Positions 52,135 to 64,000 of a stretch of DNA of 64,000 nucleotides are shown here, one piece after another (positions within the stretch are counted from its first letter, which is position 1; each line of letters starts with the position of its first letter). The notes beneath the pieces were generated by a model that did no database searches, had not been told where the DNA came from, and saw nothing but the letters and a program-made list of their open reading frames with translations. Made by a program: the position numbers and the translations under genes. The DNA comes from Cymodocea nodosa (lineage: Eukaryota; Streptophyta; Magnoliopsida; Alismatales; Cymodoceaceae): positions 18,855,501-18,919,500 of the forward strand of contig CM072339.1 in NCBI GenBank assembly GCA_036874045.1, in the 5' to 3' direction.

Positions 52135-53887
52135 AAAACGTACAGAGATGTCAACGGACGGGTCGGGCCGATTCGACCTAAAAGCATAAGTCCGCTTGGG
52201 CTATGGGTTGGGTCAGATTGTGTCAATTTTTTTTAAAATTTTTTTGAGATAGTCTAGTTTAATTTTTTTTTTTCTTTTCAGGACAATCCAAGCTCGTAAC
52301 CTGACGTGTTTTTATAATTTTTTTATTTATTTTTTGATTTAATTGAAGGTCAGCTTTAATCTTATCAAATTTTTTTAAATTTTTTTATTTTTTTAATAAT
52401 ATGATCGTATCTTTACTTCAGTTTAATTAAAATTTTTATTTTTTTATTTTCTTTTTCGATTTGATTAAAGCTTAATTTCAATTCGACTGAATTTTTGATT
52501 TTTTAAAATATTTTATTATTATTATTTTTTGATTTAATTGAAATTCAATATTTTATTATTATTATCTTTCTTTAATTTGTCGATCGAAGTTTTTTATTTT
52601 TTCATTTAGATTTATATATTTTAATATTTTAATTTTTTTCTTCGATCAAATCGAAGATAAACTTTGATTTAACTGAGATTTTTTAAATTTATTATTTTTT
52701 CATTTGATTTGATTGAAGTTTTTTATTTTATTTATTTTTTTCTTTGGTTTGATTGAATCTTAACTTTAGTTCAACTAAAGTTTTTGATTTTTTATATTTA
52801 ATTTTTTAATTTTAAATTAAAAAAAAAACAAATTATAACATTTTTAATAATCAATTCATCATTCAAATATATTATTTTATTTATAAATACATAAACATCA
52901 AACATAAGTCATCATTCATAATTCATAAATCATTATTTATCACATTAACATCAATATCAAGACACCATCAACAGACCATTTATAACTCATCATCCATCAA
53001 CACATTCAAACACAAGTCATAAAGTTAAAATAATTATTTTATTTCTAAATTTAAATTATATTATTTTTGTAATTACATCAAATATTTTTACATTTAATGT
53101 ACATAATTATATTTAAACATTTAAATTTATAAATTCATTGATGAAGTTATCTTTTTATTGTTGTCCACAAACATAAGTAAACTTCTAGTCTTTAACATAC
53201 ATTAATATTTCTAAAATATCATCTTTTAATCTTATTCTTCTATCATCTAATATATTACTACTAATACTAATTGCCTATTTACATATTACAAAAGAAGTTG
53301 GAATTGTTAGTAAATCTCTTGTCATTAACGATAAAATAAGAAATGTGTATTTTTGTGTTTTCCTTCAATTTATTATATCAAAATCTAGAAAATCAAGATT
53401 ATCTCTTATTAAATAGTTATGATTAAAATTATTTAATTATTTCCTATTTGTTATGATAAATCTATTATTTAATTCTTTCCATGATTTGTAACATATATAT
53501 CAAACATTATTTAAACTTTATTCTACATTTTCAATTGTTACATCAAGTTTTATGTTTAAACAAATTTATATTACATTTATTAATTTTTTAACAACTTTTA
53601 CTTTAACATTTATTAATTTTGTATACATCAACTTTTATGTTTACATTTATTAATTATATTATATTTATTAATGTATATAAGAGAGGTATCATATTCTAAT
53701 TTTTATTTTTTGTTGATTTCAACCTAGCCTAATTTAGCTTGCAGGCTAGCTTGACCCATTGGTCAATTTTCTAATATATTGTAGCGTAGCCCAATTCAAT
53801 TTAAAAAATCAGGCCAACCCATTACGAGCCGAGCCAAGTTGGACTAGCCTACAATGGCTCGACCTAATTGACACCTCTAAAATCGTA
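52135..53887. mobile_element. Internally deleted hAT element with 8-bp target duplication
   Basis: The element spans 52143-53879 (1737 bp). Its ends are CAGAGATGTCAA and, inverted, TAGAGGTGTCAA, with GGGTCGGGCC-type subterminal DNA. The flanks are AAAACGTA (52135-52142) and AAATCGTA (53880-53887), a 7/8 match. The stretch from about 52850 to 53700 is collinear with 28380-29190 of the larger hAT element: both share AAGTCATAAAGTTAAAATAA, a CATCTAATATATTA phrase and AATGTATATAAR(A/G)GAGGTAT. Most of the transposase region is absent, so this is a non-autonomous derivative of that family. Confidence 0.85.
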
Positions 53888-55223
53888 GCAACTACGCTAT
53901 AAATTTTTTTACATTATATTATAAAAATAGATCACTTTCACTTTAAACTTGTCTTTAAAAAACTTTACGGTAATAACATCACTATCCTTCGTAATAATTC
54001 ATTTAATTTATAGTGTAACTTTACTTTTTGACAATTTATTTTTGATTCAATAAAAGTTCATTTTGAACTTAACTCAAACAAAAATAAGCTTGAGTTAAAC
54101 ATGTTATTAAATTTATCTATATGAACAAACCAAACTTGAACATTACTAGTTCATCTTGACTTGGCTTGACGAACAAATTTAAAACTTTCACCTTTAACTT
54201 TTAATTTATAAACAATACATAATAAATATGTAGATATAAATATAAATATTAATGTTTCTTAAGGTAGACGATGAATAAATAACAAAACTCTCTATTTAAA
54301 ATTAAAAACTTCTAATACTACATATGACGTGATTACATATTTAAAAATTTAATTAATTACTGTCAAGTACTCTTCTCTCTTTAATGAATTGCGAATTTAG
54401 ACCTTTGTAAAGTAATCTTCTTTTCAGTAAATTAACATTAACTTGATACTAAGGTTAAAAGTTTTAATTATCTTTTGAGAGATAAATTAATGCTTAGTGA
54501 AAAAACATTTCCTTCTTATGATGCGATCATTCTTTTATAGTGATTGTCAATCATCATGGTTTAATTGGAATCGATTAGATTCTAAAAAATATCTTTATAG
54601 ACCTTCAATAAATGATAGTGGCAATAGAAGAAATATATTTCAAAGAACCTTCGATGCTCTCTATAGTTAATGTTCCTTCCTTCTTATCTTTTTCAATTTC
54701 TTTCAATCTTTTTATATTTCTTTTTAATAACAATTGTTGGTGCTAAAATGATTAGTTGTATTTTTCTTTCTTATGCATCAATGACTGTAATTTCTTCCTT
54801 GTTTTATGATAGAGATCATATAACATGATTTTCCTATGTAATTTTTGTAACTATTTATAATCACATATTAGATACAATAACTAGTTTGTGAAGTCAACAT
54901 AACTCAATAGACTAATTCCGTTGGATTAATTGATAATTCAATAGACTAGTTTCGTTAAGTTATGTGATTACTCCACAAATTTATTCAATACTTACAGTTC
55001 AATAATATAATAGAATAATTTATGTAATAATTACCTAGGTGTAAACAATATTTTATAATATGTATATGAGAAATTACTTTGCACTAATTCTAAAATGATA
55101 CTTAGTTAACGTTAATTCTTTTAAATTATGTATATTGTTCGATTAAATCATAGATTTGAGTAAATGTAATGTATTTACTTAGTTCCTATCTGATAAGTTA
55201 AATAACATATTATTAAACATTCA
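53888..55223. other. AT-rich intergenic DNA
   Basis: I see no open frame with family resemblance, no RNA gene and no clear repeat in this stretch. Confidence 0.5.
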
Positions 55224-56100
55224 CTAAGTTCTAATATTATGCATTTTTTTTACTTTAAACAACATGCAATGAGATGTGATCTTGAATGAGGATTTTGAGA
55301 CCTCCAATAAACCAAGAAATCCATTGGGCCTTAGTTTCATGCAAGTTGTTTCAGAGACTAGGTGGGGCACTTTGCTTACGCTGTTGATATTGGTTGAAAA
55401 CGATGTACTCATAATTAGTGGGCAAGAATGGAGCACAGAGCAACTTGCGCATTTTCGACCAAGTGGACGCACCACCTCCTTTGGGGCGATAAGCCGTTTA
55501 CAGTGATCTGGTATCTCCATGTAATCAAAGAAGCACTCCACTTCGACAAGCCAATTGAGGAAGTCCTCGATGTGGAGCTGGCCGTTGAAAGTTATCATCA
55601 TGGTGCCGTGTTGGTTGCCATCGTCCTTGATGAGGTTGGAATGGAGGCTCACTGTCTAAAGACGACTTAAGAGGGTGTGGGGTGACGGTGATGGGAGTGG
55701 TGGACGAGGTTGGTTGGGGTTGCCCAAATTTGCGCCCAGTTGTTTCATGGACTTTGACGGGCATTCCACGGTTGTACGAAGGTCGTCAAACTTGATGTGA
55801 GATATAAGGTTGGCCGTGGATGAAGGAGGTGTAAGGGGAGGAAGAAAAAGGAGATCTGGAAGAGGTGACAAGTACCAAGTTCCATAAACTTGACTTTGAT
55901 ACCACATGACGTAGCGGAAGAATTGGAGAAGAGTTAGGAAGAAAAATGCTTATATAATTAGAATAACACAATCGAAATCCATCGATTACAAGATAATTCC
56001 TGGAATCCACCGAGAAAAAAAAGATGTCAGGATACACTGAACTAGATAAGGTACTTGTAATCGAGAAAGTGAAAGGTTTCCCTCGACAAGACATGGTTAT
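55224..56100 (-). mobile_element. Gypsy-type retroelement fossil: LTR end, primer-binding site and gag
   Basis: On the minus strand, TGGTATCAAAG at 55894-55904 is a close match to the initiator-Met tRNA primer-binding site. Sequence above 55905 would be the end of an LTR; its upper limit is unknown and 56100 is a guess. Downstream the translation shows a Pro-rich leader and a gag segment (MMITFNGQLHIEDFLNWLVE, then VECFFDYMEI) typical of Ty3/gypsy gag (FNG.LHIEDFLDWL.EVE.FF). No pol region follows inside the fragment. It is truncated and broken. Confidence 0.7.
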
Positions 56101-57301
56101 TAAAGAAAGGAAAAATAAAGTAGGTGAGAATTAACCATTCTTATCTATGCAAGGTCATCCTACCGACGTCTCTTCGTGGCACGTCAACGCTATCATTTAC
56201 ATTAACAGCCTGTGTACTTGTGTCTCGTCATTCTATGTCAGATCTGGAATTGAATTGTCACCGATGACAAGCTTTTGCCTTTTGAGGTTACCTCATGCAT
56301 GCATTTGATTCAGTACGTACATTCTTTTGATCATATTTACAAGGAAAGAAAAACTATTTACCGGAATATATATCAGAGAGCTAAAGAAATGACATCTGAA
56401 TAGTCTTTGGATGTCTTCTTTCCTTAATCTATAATAGCATTAAGCTATCAAGAAAATGTCTCTATTATTTTCTTTGTATATCGTTTTTGCTTCACTTTGC
56501 GGGGGCTTTAATTCAGACATTTTCTCTGTATCCTTTTGTTTTCATGTATTTCTATCTCATGAATATATCGAGGATATTAATAAAAAAAAATGCATATTGA
56601 CATGCTATTTTTTGCACGTTTTTCAGGAAAAACACTGCTTACCCAAACAGTACCTTAAATTAAATGACAAAGAAGTGAACAAATATTTGTATAAGATAAT
56701 GAATAGAGAAAGAGAAATGATGTATATTATTGAATAACGTCCCGTAAGGGAAAAAAAAAAAAACAGAGACAAGATTGCTCTAGGAATACTTTTTTATGCT
56801 AATTGATTTTAAATTAAATATTTATATTTAAATTATGATCAAGAGAGAGAATACCATGTATCTTTTAATTGATTTTTTTATCATGCCACTATTATTAAGT
56901 TCAAGTTTTTTTTTTTCGTTTTCCACGTGTATCTGTTAGTTTCGAGCCAATAATGTCGGAAAGACAGGTTATTTTCACCACTTGACTACACGTTTTGTAT
57001 TATCAAGTTCAGGTTAGTATTTAATGTTATGAAGGTATTTAATTCGTACCCTCCATTCAAATCACGTTCCTACTCAAGTCCAACAACCGTTCATATGGAT
57101 GGATCTGTGCACCATCCTCATCCTCAGCCTCCTCCGTCACCATCTACTCCTCCTCTTCGATCTCTCTCCCCCTCTTTCAGCCTTCCGAAAGTCTCCCCTC
57201 TCACACAGCATCTCCGTATTTCGCAAAGCTACTTCTCAAAGTGTCATGTTTATTATTTTTTCTGGTGATTAGAACATGACATGATGTGAACCCTCTCTTT
57301 C
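56101..57301. other. Upstream region and probable leader of CIPK21
   Basis: The stretch from about 57110 to 57190 is a CT-rich tract of the kind found in plant 5' leaders. A frame at 57029-57268 reads low-complexity PHPQPPPSPSTPP and is probably leader or promoter. Short ATG-stop units appear at 57276-57289. No TATA box stands out. Confidence 0.45.
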
Positions 57302-57387
57302 ATGGCCACGAATGTAAAGCTGTCAGGATTTTACCTTTTAAACTTCGATCGGTATTGCTGATGGTGGGAAGAGAGAGAGGGTCATGA
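57302..57387 (+). promoter_or_regulatory. Chain of two uORFs joined by overlapping stop/start codons before CIPK21
   Basis: The first uORF (57302-57361) encodes 19 residues and ends in TGATG, where its stop overlaps the ATG of the second uORF (57361-57387, MVGRERGS). The second ends in ATGA, where its stop overlaps the CIPK21 start at 57384. Each junction allows a terminating ribosome to restart at once. Whether the transcript includes both is not known from sequence. Confidence 0.55.
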
Positions 57388-60300
57388 GTTTCGTGGGGAA
57401 GTATCGGATGAGGATGACTATTGGGGAGGGGATGTTTGCCAAAGTGAAGCTGGCAGTGAACACAGAGACTGGAGAGAAGGTGGCCATCAAGATTATCGAT
57501 AAGATGATGGTTTTGGAGAGGAAGCTCATGTCCCAGGTAGGCTTAGGCATGACATGGTTTCTTTCGTTGTGAGAAGACAAGAATTGGGTTTTTCTTTTTG
57601 TTTCTTTTCTTTTTATGTTCCAAGGAAAAGCTGCTTCTATCGATGGAAACGGTGTTTATTAAATAAGACAAGGAAAACGCTTTTCAGGTGAAGAGAGAGA
57701 TCAGCATAATGAAGCTCTTGCATCATCCCAACATAGTCAGAATACACGAGGTTGGTTGGGCCACAATCCCCCGTGTCTTTTATTATCATAGAAAAGGTTG
57801 GAAACTACTGGTTTTTAATTTATGGTTTGCTTTGTTCCAATTAACGAAGGTTATTGCGACAAAAACAAAAATTTTCATTGTAATGGAGTATGTTGCGGGT
57901 GGGCAAGTTTCAGATAAGTTGGTGAGTTACTCTCTCTATTGCTCCAAAGTTGCTGTAGGAGTTTGTGGCTGAATTCAGACGATTTTTGAAATCTTTGATC
58001 CGCTGAGAAGTTTTGCCAAATAGAATTCTTCGTTGTTAAGCAAATTCCATCTATGATACAAGTCTTTTTTTCCCCGATGAAATTCATGAAACTTTTGTGC
58101 TTTGGTAATGAATGAAACCACAAGAAACTTAGCCTTGCCCAGTCACCAAAATTTCCATGTTTGAGTCTGGAAGAAACTGATTTCAAGACAGGGGATCGTT
58201 CATGTAAACCCAATTCATATACCATGAATTACAACTAGTCTCCAAAACACCTTTTTCTCTTGGCAGTCTTATCTCGGCAAATTAAGTGAAGAAGTTGCAA
58301 GGAAATATTTCCAACAGATGATTGATGCATTGGACTATTGCCATGAAAGGGGTATCTATCATAGAGACCTCAAGGTGAGTCCCTTGATTGCCAACGATAT
58401 GTACAAAACTTTTATCCTCCTTTTTAGTAATTACATTTCATACATTGTTTGGTTCGACTCGTTGGACTTCCATGTAGCCAGAGAATCTTCTGATAGATAG
58501 CAATGGAAGCCTCAAGGTTTCGGACTTTGGTCTCAGTGCTTTTCACAAAGTGAGTTTAAAGATAAAAAATTCCCTTCTTTTTTTATTACTCGTGTCTCTT
58601 TCAAGAAAAATATTGCATCAATAAGTTGAGTTGAATCTACCGTTTTCTTGTTTTCTGACGATCCTACGCCTCATTTCAACTCTTGACCAATGATAAATGC
58701 AGAGTGGTGAGTTGCTCTCTACGGCATGTGGATCCCCAAGCTATGTTGCTCCGGAGGTATGAGTTCTTACAAATCTAAGCAGAATTGTCTCTTATTGATC
58801 CTTGCGAGCATTGGGCTTGTATTAATTTATAGATGGATCTCTTCTGTCCATTGAATTTGAGATTCACTGAATCTTCTCAGTCCACCAATTGCATCTTTTC
58901 TGCTGTGTTGCGTATCAGGTGATCTCTCATAAGAGCTATGATGGAGCTCCTGCAGACGTCTGGTCTTGTGGTGTGATCCTTTTTGAACTCGTTGCTGGGC
59001 GCCTACCCTTTGAAGACAGAAACTTATTGAATCTGTATAGAAAGGTGTTCTACATGGATAGAAGTGTTATGTGCCCCAACTGTTTCATTACAATTTTTTG
59101 CCTCACAACGTCTATACATAGGCTTGCGATCATTGATTTCCACTTTCTGCAGATATCTTTTGCAGATTACAGGTTCCCACTCTGGTTTACCGAGAGCCTA
59201 AAGACACTGCTTGGAAAACTATTGAATCCGCTTCCCATGAAGGTATCTGTTTTTTGAAATTCCAAGACTGCTCTGGTCTATAAATTTTCCAGATTAAAAA
59301 AAGTGCTTGTTGAACTAGTCTTACATTCAAAACCGAGGATAAGATTTGTGCATATATATGTCTATGTAACAAAGAGGCCTCTTCGTTCATAGCCAATTGA
59401 TTTTAAATTGGACGTTTCACATTTTTGCAATGACAGTAAAAAAGAATTTTGCTAAATCTTTGTTGCTCTTTGTTGTCTCCAAATCTAGCGTATGAAACTA
59501 GCGAGCATAATCGAAGATGACTGGTTCAAGATTAATTACAGGCCGTCGTTCGGAGTTCAAAACGAAGAACATGTGAACTTGAATAATTTTAATGGAGCAT
59601 TTGACTTAATTGGAGTAAGCCTTCCTTAATTGTCTAGACCATGAAATAGAGCCATCCTCTGTTTTATACCGAAGCTTTAGTTTCAATTTCTAAATACAGG
59701 AAGGCAGCAAAAGTTCAGGCGAACGGAAGACATCAAAGTTCATCAATGCTTTTCAACTGATAGCAATGTCTGAGGATCTTGATCTTTCAGGTTTTTTTGA
59801 ACAAGAGGTGCAAATAACTTCAGACATAAAGTTTAGATTCCATAGTGTGTAGGCTTTCCTTGACTGTTTTCTTTTTGTTTCTCTTGCCAGGATGATGATA
59901 GACAAAAAACAAAACTTGGCTCTCAACATTCAATCATGGAAACGGTAGAAAAAATTGAGACAGTAGCAAAGGATGTAAGCTTGTCTGTTAAGAGGATGGA
60001 GGATTCGAGGGTAAAGATCTTCACCATTTATTGCTAAGGATGAAGGTTTATTTATTTAAATTTCTCACTGAATTTGAATACCAGCAGACTTTGTAAAAAC
60101 TAAATAAATCATGACCAACTTTTACCATCACAGCTAAAACTTCTTGGGTTGGGAAAGTTGACAAGATGTAGATCACAACTCATGTTATCAGCACAGGTAC
60201 GAGACATTCAGTATTTCTTGATAGAAAGTAGCCAACATATTTGTGAGTTTTCAGAGGCCAAAAGCCCCCAAATTTACAGGTCACAGAGTTGACTCCAACA

Positions 60301-60571
60301 CATTGCATGGTTGAGATATCCAAATCTGCAGGAGAACTAAGAGCATACAAAGAAGTATGGACAAATTTGTTTGTATTATGTTAGTAGTAAATGTTCTGTT
60401 ATTTAAGCAAAGAAGAGAAAGCCCTCTTAATGTTTGTATGATCTTGGCAAGTAGTTCTGTGAAAGCTTGTCACAATTGCTCAAGGAGAGGCAGACTACCA
60501 CATCAACACCGCGAAGTTCAAAAGCTTCCAGCGTTGAAGAAGGAGGTGGAAGTTCGTGTGTGGAGTTGTAA
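57384..60571 (+). CDS. CIPK21: CBL-interacting protein kinase, CIPK21-like, complete
   Basis: A Ser/Thr kinase (SnRK3) switched on by calcineurin B-like calcium sensors; CIPK21 acts in salt and osmotic stress in Arabidopsis. Fourteen exons: 57384-57536, 57688-57750, 57850-57921, 58267-58374, 58478-58549, 58703-58756, 58919-59044, 59153-59242, 59489-59614, 59700-59807, 59891-60010, 60134-60196, 60280-60354 and 60455-60571. All introns are phase 0; total 448 residues. Kinase landmarks: glycine loop GEGMFAKV (14-21), K36, HRDLK (128-132), DFG (148-150), activation loop ending YVAPE. The CBL-binding NAF motif is at 304-306 ([20 protein letters not shown]), and a PPI-type region ([19 protein letters not shown]) follows. 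[13 protein letters not shown] and SAGELR.Y.EFC.SLS.LL point to CIPK21 rather than other CIPKs. The glycine loop has Met where most CIPKs have Thr. The tail is about 30 residues longer than in Arabidopsis. The gene appears intact. Confidence 0.93.
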
Positions 60572-62344
60572 GCTCTACACTCCGTTTCTGAGCATGCAAA
60601 TAAGAAGAAACAAGGCCAGAAACATTCATAGCTCGTCTTTGCAGCTGCGGTGAGGATGAAGTGGGTTCTTCTTAGATGGTCTTGACACTGGAGATCAGAG
60701 TCACAGTAACAGAAGGCAAATAAAAAACACGCAATCTTTTCACAGATGTACATCTTTCACCCATAAAACCTTTTTTTTCAAGAAAAGCTCTATATATACG
60801 GCTAGAAATTGGAAGATGACCAGGCTATCTAGTCAGTTTAGAGCAGACATCAGCTTTTTCTTTTCTTTCCATTTGTATACAGTGAGCTTACAAAAATGTA
60901 CTGGACTCCATCCTCTTCTAAGTTAAACCAGCACACATCACAAAACTCACTTACTCTTCTAGGCATTTTAACAAATGTTACGGTGAGAAAAGTGGGAGTG
61001 TGGTCAAATATGCAGATCTCAAAGAAATATGGGGTAATATTTAAAGAATAAGAGGAGAACTTAAGAAGCGAGGAAGAAAAATCCTAATCCCAAAAGTCGC
61101 GAGGGAAGATAAGACAAAATTGTAATTTGATCATTTAACATCTAAAACTAGCAACATTGAAGAAAAATATGTTATATTTAACTGTAACCCTTAACTCAAT
61201 GTCATGTATGAAAGTAAAAGTGCTAATGATGGTTGGCATACGTGATATTTTGAAAACTTTGATCGCATTTTTGAAATCCACACACGCATTTTAGTTGGTA
61301 TGCATGAAATTCCATCGTACAACAATCTGTAGTTCTTCAATTTCATTACCTTGTATTTGCTATCACCAAGGCGGACAAACAAAAGTTAAAAAAAGGGTAA
61401 ATGAATTAAGAACCCACGCACATACTTTATTCTCAATTGAAGAAAATGTGGTCGTGTACCTATCTTGATGGGTAGAAAATGTAATAATCTTGTCGTTTAC
61501 ATTATTGAACTCTACAAAGCCGAGCCACTTCAGTGATTTAGACAGTGTGGAAGGAGGCAACATCAATAGAGGAGACAAGTGAGATATGAAAATAGAAGGT
61601 TTTTACATTACTTTTTACTTAAATGGCAAATAAAGGACTACCATTTTCTCACTACATTAGAAAAATAAAAACAGTACTTTTCACTTAAATTTTATCCATA
61701 TATCATGTTCCAATTCATTCTCTCGTAATCAATGAGCCATTGTTTTGAACTTGGAGAACTACCATTAAGATTCAAAGCCATAACTTTCACCATAATCATG
61801 CATGATTTCTTGTTTTAGTGAATATCAGTAGTTCAGCATACAATGGAATATCCTAATTGATTAAATTTTTTTAAGTTAAAATTTTCCTGCATGTTTTGAA
61901 CTTTGATTTTTATAGGTTTTAAATGATGAGAGACATCTTAAATTTCAAAAGGCTTAAACTTTTGTACTCTTATCAATCACGAGCATCTTTAAGACATCAA
62001 CAATCATAAATATCTTCAAGTTGGAGGTTACTTCAACTTGTAAATATTTATTGTCTGGTAGAGAATATAAGGCCTAACCATCAGAGTAAGGCATTGTCAA
62101 CTTGTAGAGAATCTATTGTCATGATCTATCAAACATTTTCTCTTTAGTGTAAAAATAAAATCACAATGCAAATAAGATATAGCAAAGACAAAAACTTTGC
62201 TATTAATCTTACCTAGTTATTCATATGAGTACTTAAGAGATTCATAGCCACTATTTAGGCTTAAAACTTGGAATGCAATTAATATTGTTCTACCACAAGA
62301 TTAGTGGCATGATATATCAAATCCTAGTTTAACTCTAGCGAAAC
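60572..62344. other. CIPK21 3' flank and AT-rich intergenic DNA
   Basis: The interval includes the probable CIPK21 3' UTR. Beyond about 60900 only short frames without recognisable domains occur on both strands. No RNA gene or transposon end was found. Confidence 0.5.
60719..60724 (+). terminator. Probable CIPK21 polyadenylation signal
   Basis: AATAAA lies about 150 bases after the stop codon, a usual plant 3' UTR length. T-rich sequence follows near 60765. Confidence 0.4.
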
Positions 62345-64000
62345 TGTAGACACTCAAATCTTGACCCTCTCTTAGGAATTACATTTTTTACTATTGCAAA
62401 CCCTTGAGGTGTACACTATCATTGTGCTTATGCAATTGTGCATCTCTATCATCTAGAGTAGTGCCAGATGACTTTGGTCTTTATTTAGGTGTGTGACCAC
62501 TATTGGTCACTCGATGGAGTTTCCTTTATCTAACCTTATGGTTAGGGTCTCCTTGTCCCTAATTGACTGATCCTTTGGTCAGATCGTCAATCTGAGCCTT
62601 TGATTATCCAAATCAGTCTTGGACAATTTGGGTCTTCCATTTAGTCCTTGTCTTGATTATCACATCTCGGGATGTTGAATTAGTTGTCTGATCACATATT
62701 TGTGATTAGAGCACCTTGGATCATATAGATATACTATCCAATCGATGTTGACACATGTTGATCGCTTGGTTTGCCTTGAACGATCGTAACTCTCTGTACA
62801 AAGTGTTTTGACATTGAATCCATCTCATTTGCCATTAGGTATTTCTAATCATCTAGATATGATCAATGCCCCTCGGGTTGATCAATCTTTCAATTGGATC
62901 GCCGATCGTGCCTTTGATATTCTTAGATTAATTCCAAGGAATCTTAACCCTCTATTTGGGTGAGGAATGAGAATCTCACTTATCCAACTAATGATCGAGA
63001 AATCTGATTATAGGATGAGACTCATCTCCTCCCTGATTGACCAACCCTTTAATCAAATTGTTAATTGAGTCTCTAGATTGTTTGAAATCAACTTAGATAA
63101 TCTAGATTGTCTATTTGAGGATTCGACTTCTCGAGGCTATTTTAACATTCTACAAGTCGAATTTGCCAAAACAAAGGCTGGATTCAGACTCAACATGTCC
63201 GAATTACCTAGGGAGGATCCTTACCCAAATTTGGCTACATAGCATAGCTGCCACATGTTGCCCTCTCACATTGCCATGTGGTAGTCAACATCTCACTGAC
63301 TCATTGATGTTAAATCTTCCTGTTTCCAAATTTGGATTTCTCCCTTAAAACCTCCTAGGGATTTGTGCAAAATCACAAATACACTTTTCAGCTACCACGT
63401 GTTGCACTCTCGCATTGCCATGTGGTAGTCAACATCTCACCAACTCATTGGTGTTGGATCTGCCTAGATCCAAATTTGGATTTCTCCCTTAAAACCTCCT
63501 AAGGATTTGTGCAAAATCACAAATCCACTTTTCTCTCACCATAAAACCATGCTGTTAGTTGCCGCATGTCATCGTCCTGTCACTACGACCACCACTCTTC
63601 TCTAGCCATCCCACAATTGTTCCTCCATGTGTAGGTACCCATTTGGATGACTAGTTATGCATTTGTGAAGTTTTAAATTTCATTTTCCAACGTTTTCTTC
63701 TGAATGCATGCTATTTTTCGCCTTGGTCGTCTGATCTTCGATGGTTGAGAATATCTCGGCCATATGCATGTCCTGGAGGGGTGTGGATATAGGTAAACTT
63801 TAAGTTTACCCGGATCTGAGTTGGGTACCCAGATCTGATTATATAGGATCTGAGCTCGTTGGATTAAACCTAGGTTACTAGTCAGATTGGTTAACTCAAG
63901 ATTAATCCGAGGCTCCCCCCTAGATTAATCTGTTATAACCAGTTAATCCAAGTTAGGTGATCAGCTATGCTGGTTAATGTAGCCGGTTCATGAGTTGACG
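62345..64000. repeat. Repeat-derived region, possibly part of a long LTR
   Basis: The segment begins TGTAGACACTCAAATCTTGACC, a start reminiscent of long LTRs of plant gypsy elements. It is non-coding, moderately GC-rich, and has many short repeats of TTGATCA and GATTG type. It runs off the right edge, so neither a second LTR nor an interior can be seen. Family assignment is a guess. Confidence 0.3.
63250..63536. repeat. 144-bp tandem duplication, two copies
   Basis: The block with TTGCCATGTGGTAGTCAACA starts at 63271 in copy one and 63415 in copy two. Both continue through CAAATTTGGATTTCTCCCTT and GGATTTGTGCAAAATCACAA at equal spacing. Copies differ at only a handful of sites, so the duplication is younger than most repeats here. 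Confidence 0.88.

Noticed and set aside
55276-55670. Plus-strand frames over the gypsy gag fossil
   Set aside because: They are the reverse side of the minus-strand gag and leader and have no independent similarity.
57029-57268. 79-codon Pro/Ser-rich frame before CIPK21
   Set aside because: It lies in a CT-rich leader tract and has no domain. The kinase start at 57384 is supported by homology.

Overview
This is a nuclear fragment from a flowering plant. Five host genes of typical angiosperm type sit in AT-rich DNA littered with old transposable elements. The kinase gene at 33.3 kb and the two zinc-finger genes are strongly GC-rich towards their 5' ends, and introns reach 10-12 kb. Together these suggest a monocot outside the grasses, but the sequence alone does not prove it.

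Layout. 1-20.4 kb (minus strand): the first five coding exons of APC4, a WD40 subunit of the anaphase-promoting complex. The rest of the gene would lie beyond the left edge. Its 12.3-kb third intron holds a Copia fossil (9.8-12.5 kb), a hAT transposase relic (14.9-17.2 kb) and a small Copia RT scrap (18.9-19.2 kb). 24.5-27.4 kb (minus): two single-finger C2H2 proteins with EAR repression motifs, apparently a local duplication. 28.0-31.5 kb: a hAT element with both ends and an 8-bp target duplication still visible. 33.3-34.4 kb (plus): an intronless MAP kinase kinase of the MKK4/MKK5 group. 37.4-51.1 kb (minus): a complete 20-exon class II xylose isomerase with a signal peptide and a TATA box at 51.85 kb. 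Its 10-kb fifth intron contains a large inverted repeat made of two Ty3/gypsy fossils, and a Copia element with both LTRs sits inside the left arm. 52.1-53.9 kb: an internally deleted hAT derivative with its target duplication. 55.2-55.9 kb: a gypsy leader and gag fossil. 57.4-60.6 kb (plus): a complete 14-exon CBL-interacting protein kinase, best matched to CIPK21. From about 62.3 kb to the right edge: repeat-derived DNA with a 144-bp tandem duplication.

The host genes do not form one pathway. Two are signalling kinases (MAPK cascade and CBL-CIPK calcium signalling), two are probable transcriptional repressors, one is a cell-cycle E3 subunit and one is a sugar isomerase. The MKK and xylose isomerase genes converge; xylose isomerase and CIPK21 diverge. 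I found no tRNA, rRNA, CRISPR array or bacterial-type system. The least ordinary observations are the overlapping stop/start uORFs in front of both kinase genes, the hAT family present at three stages of decay, and the gypsy palindrome inside a transcribed intron. Exon coordinates were read by eye from splice signals, with frame continuity checked exon by exon.
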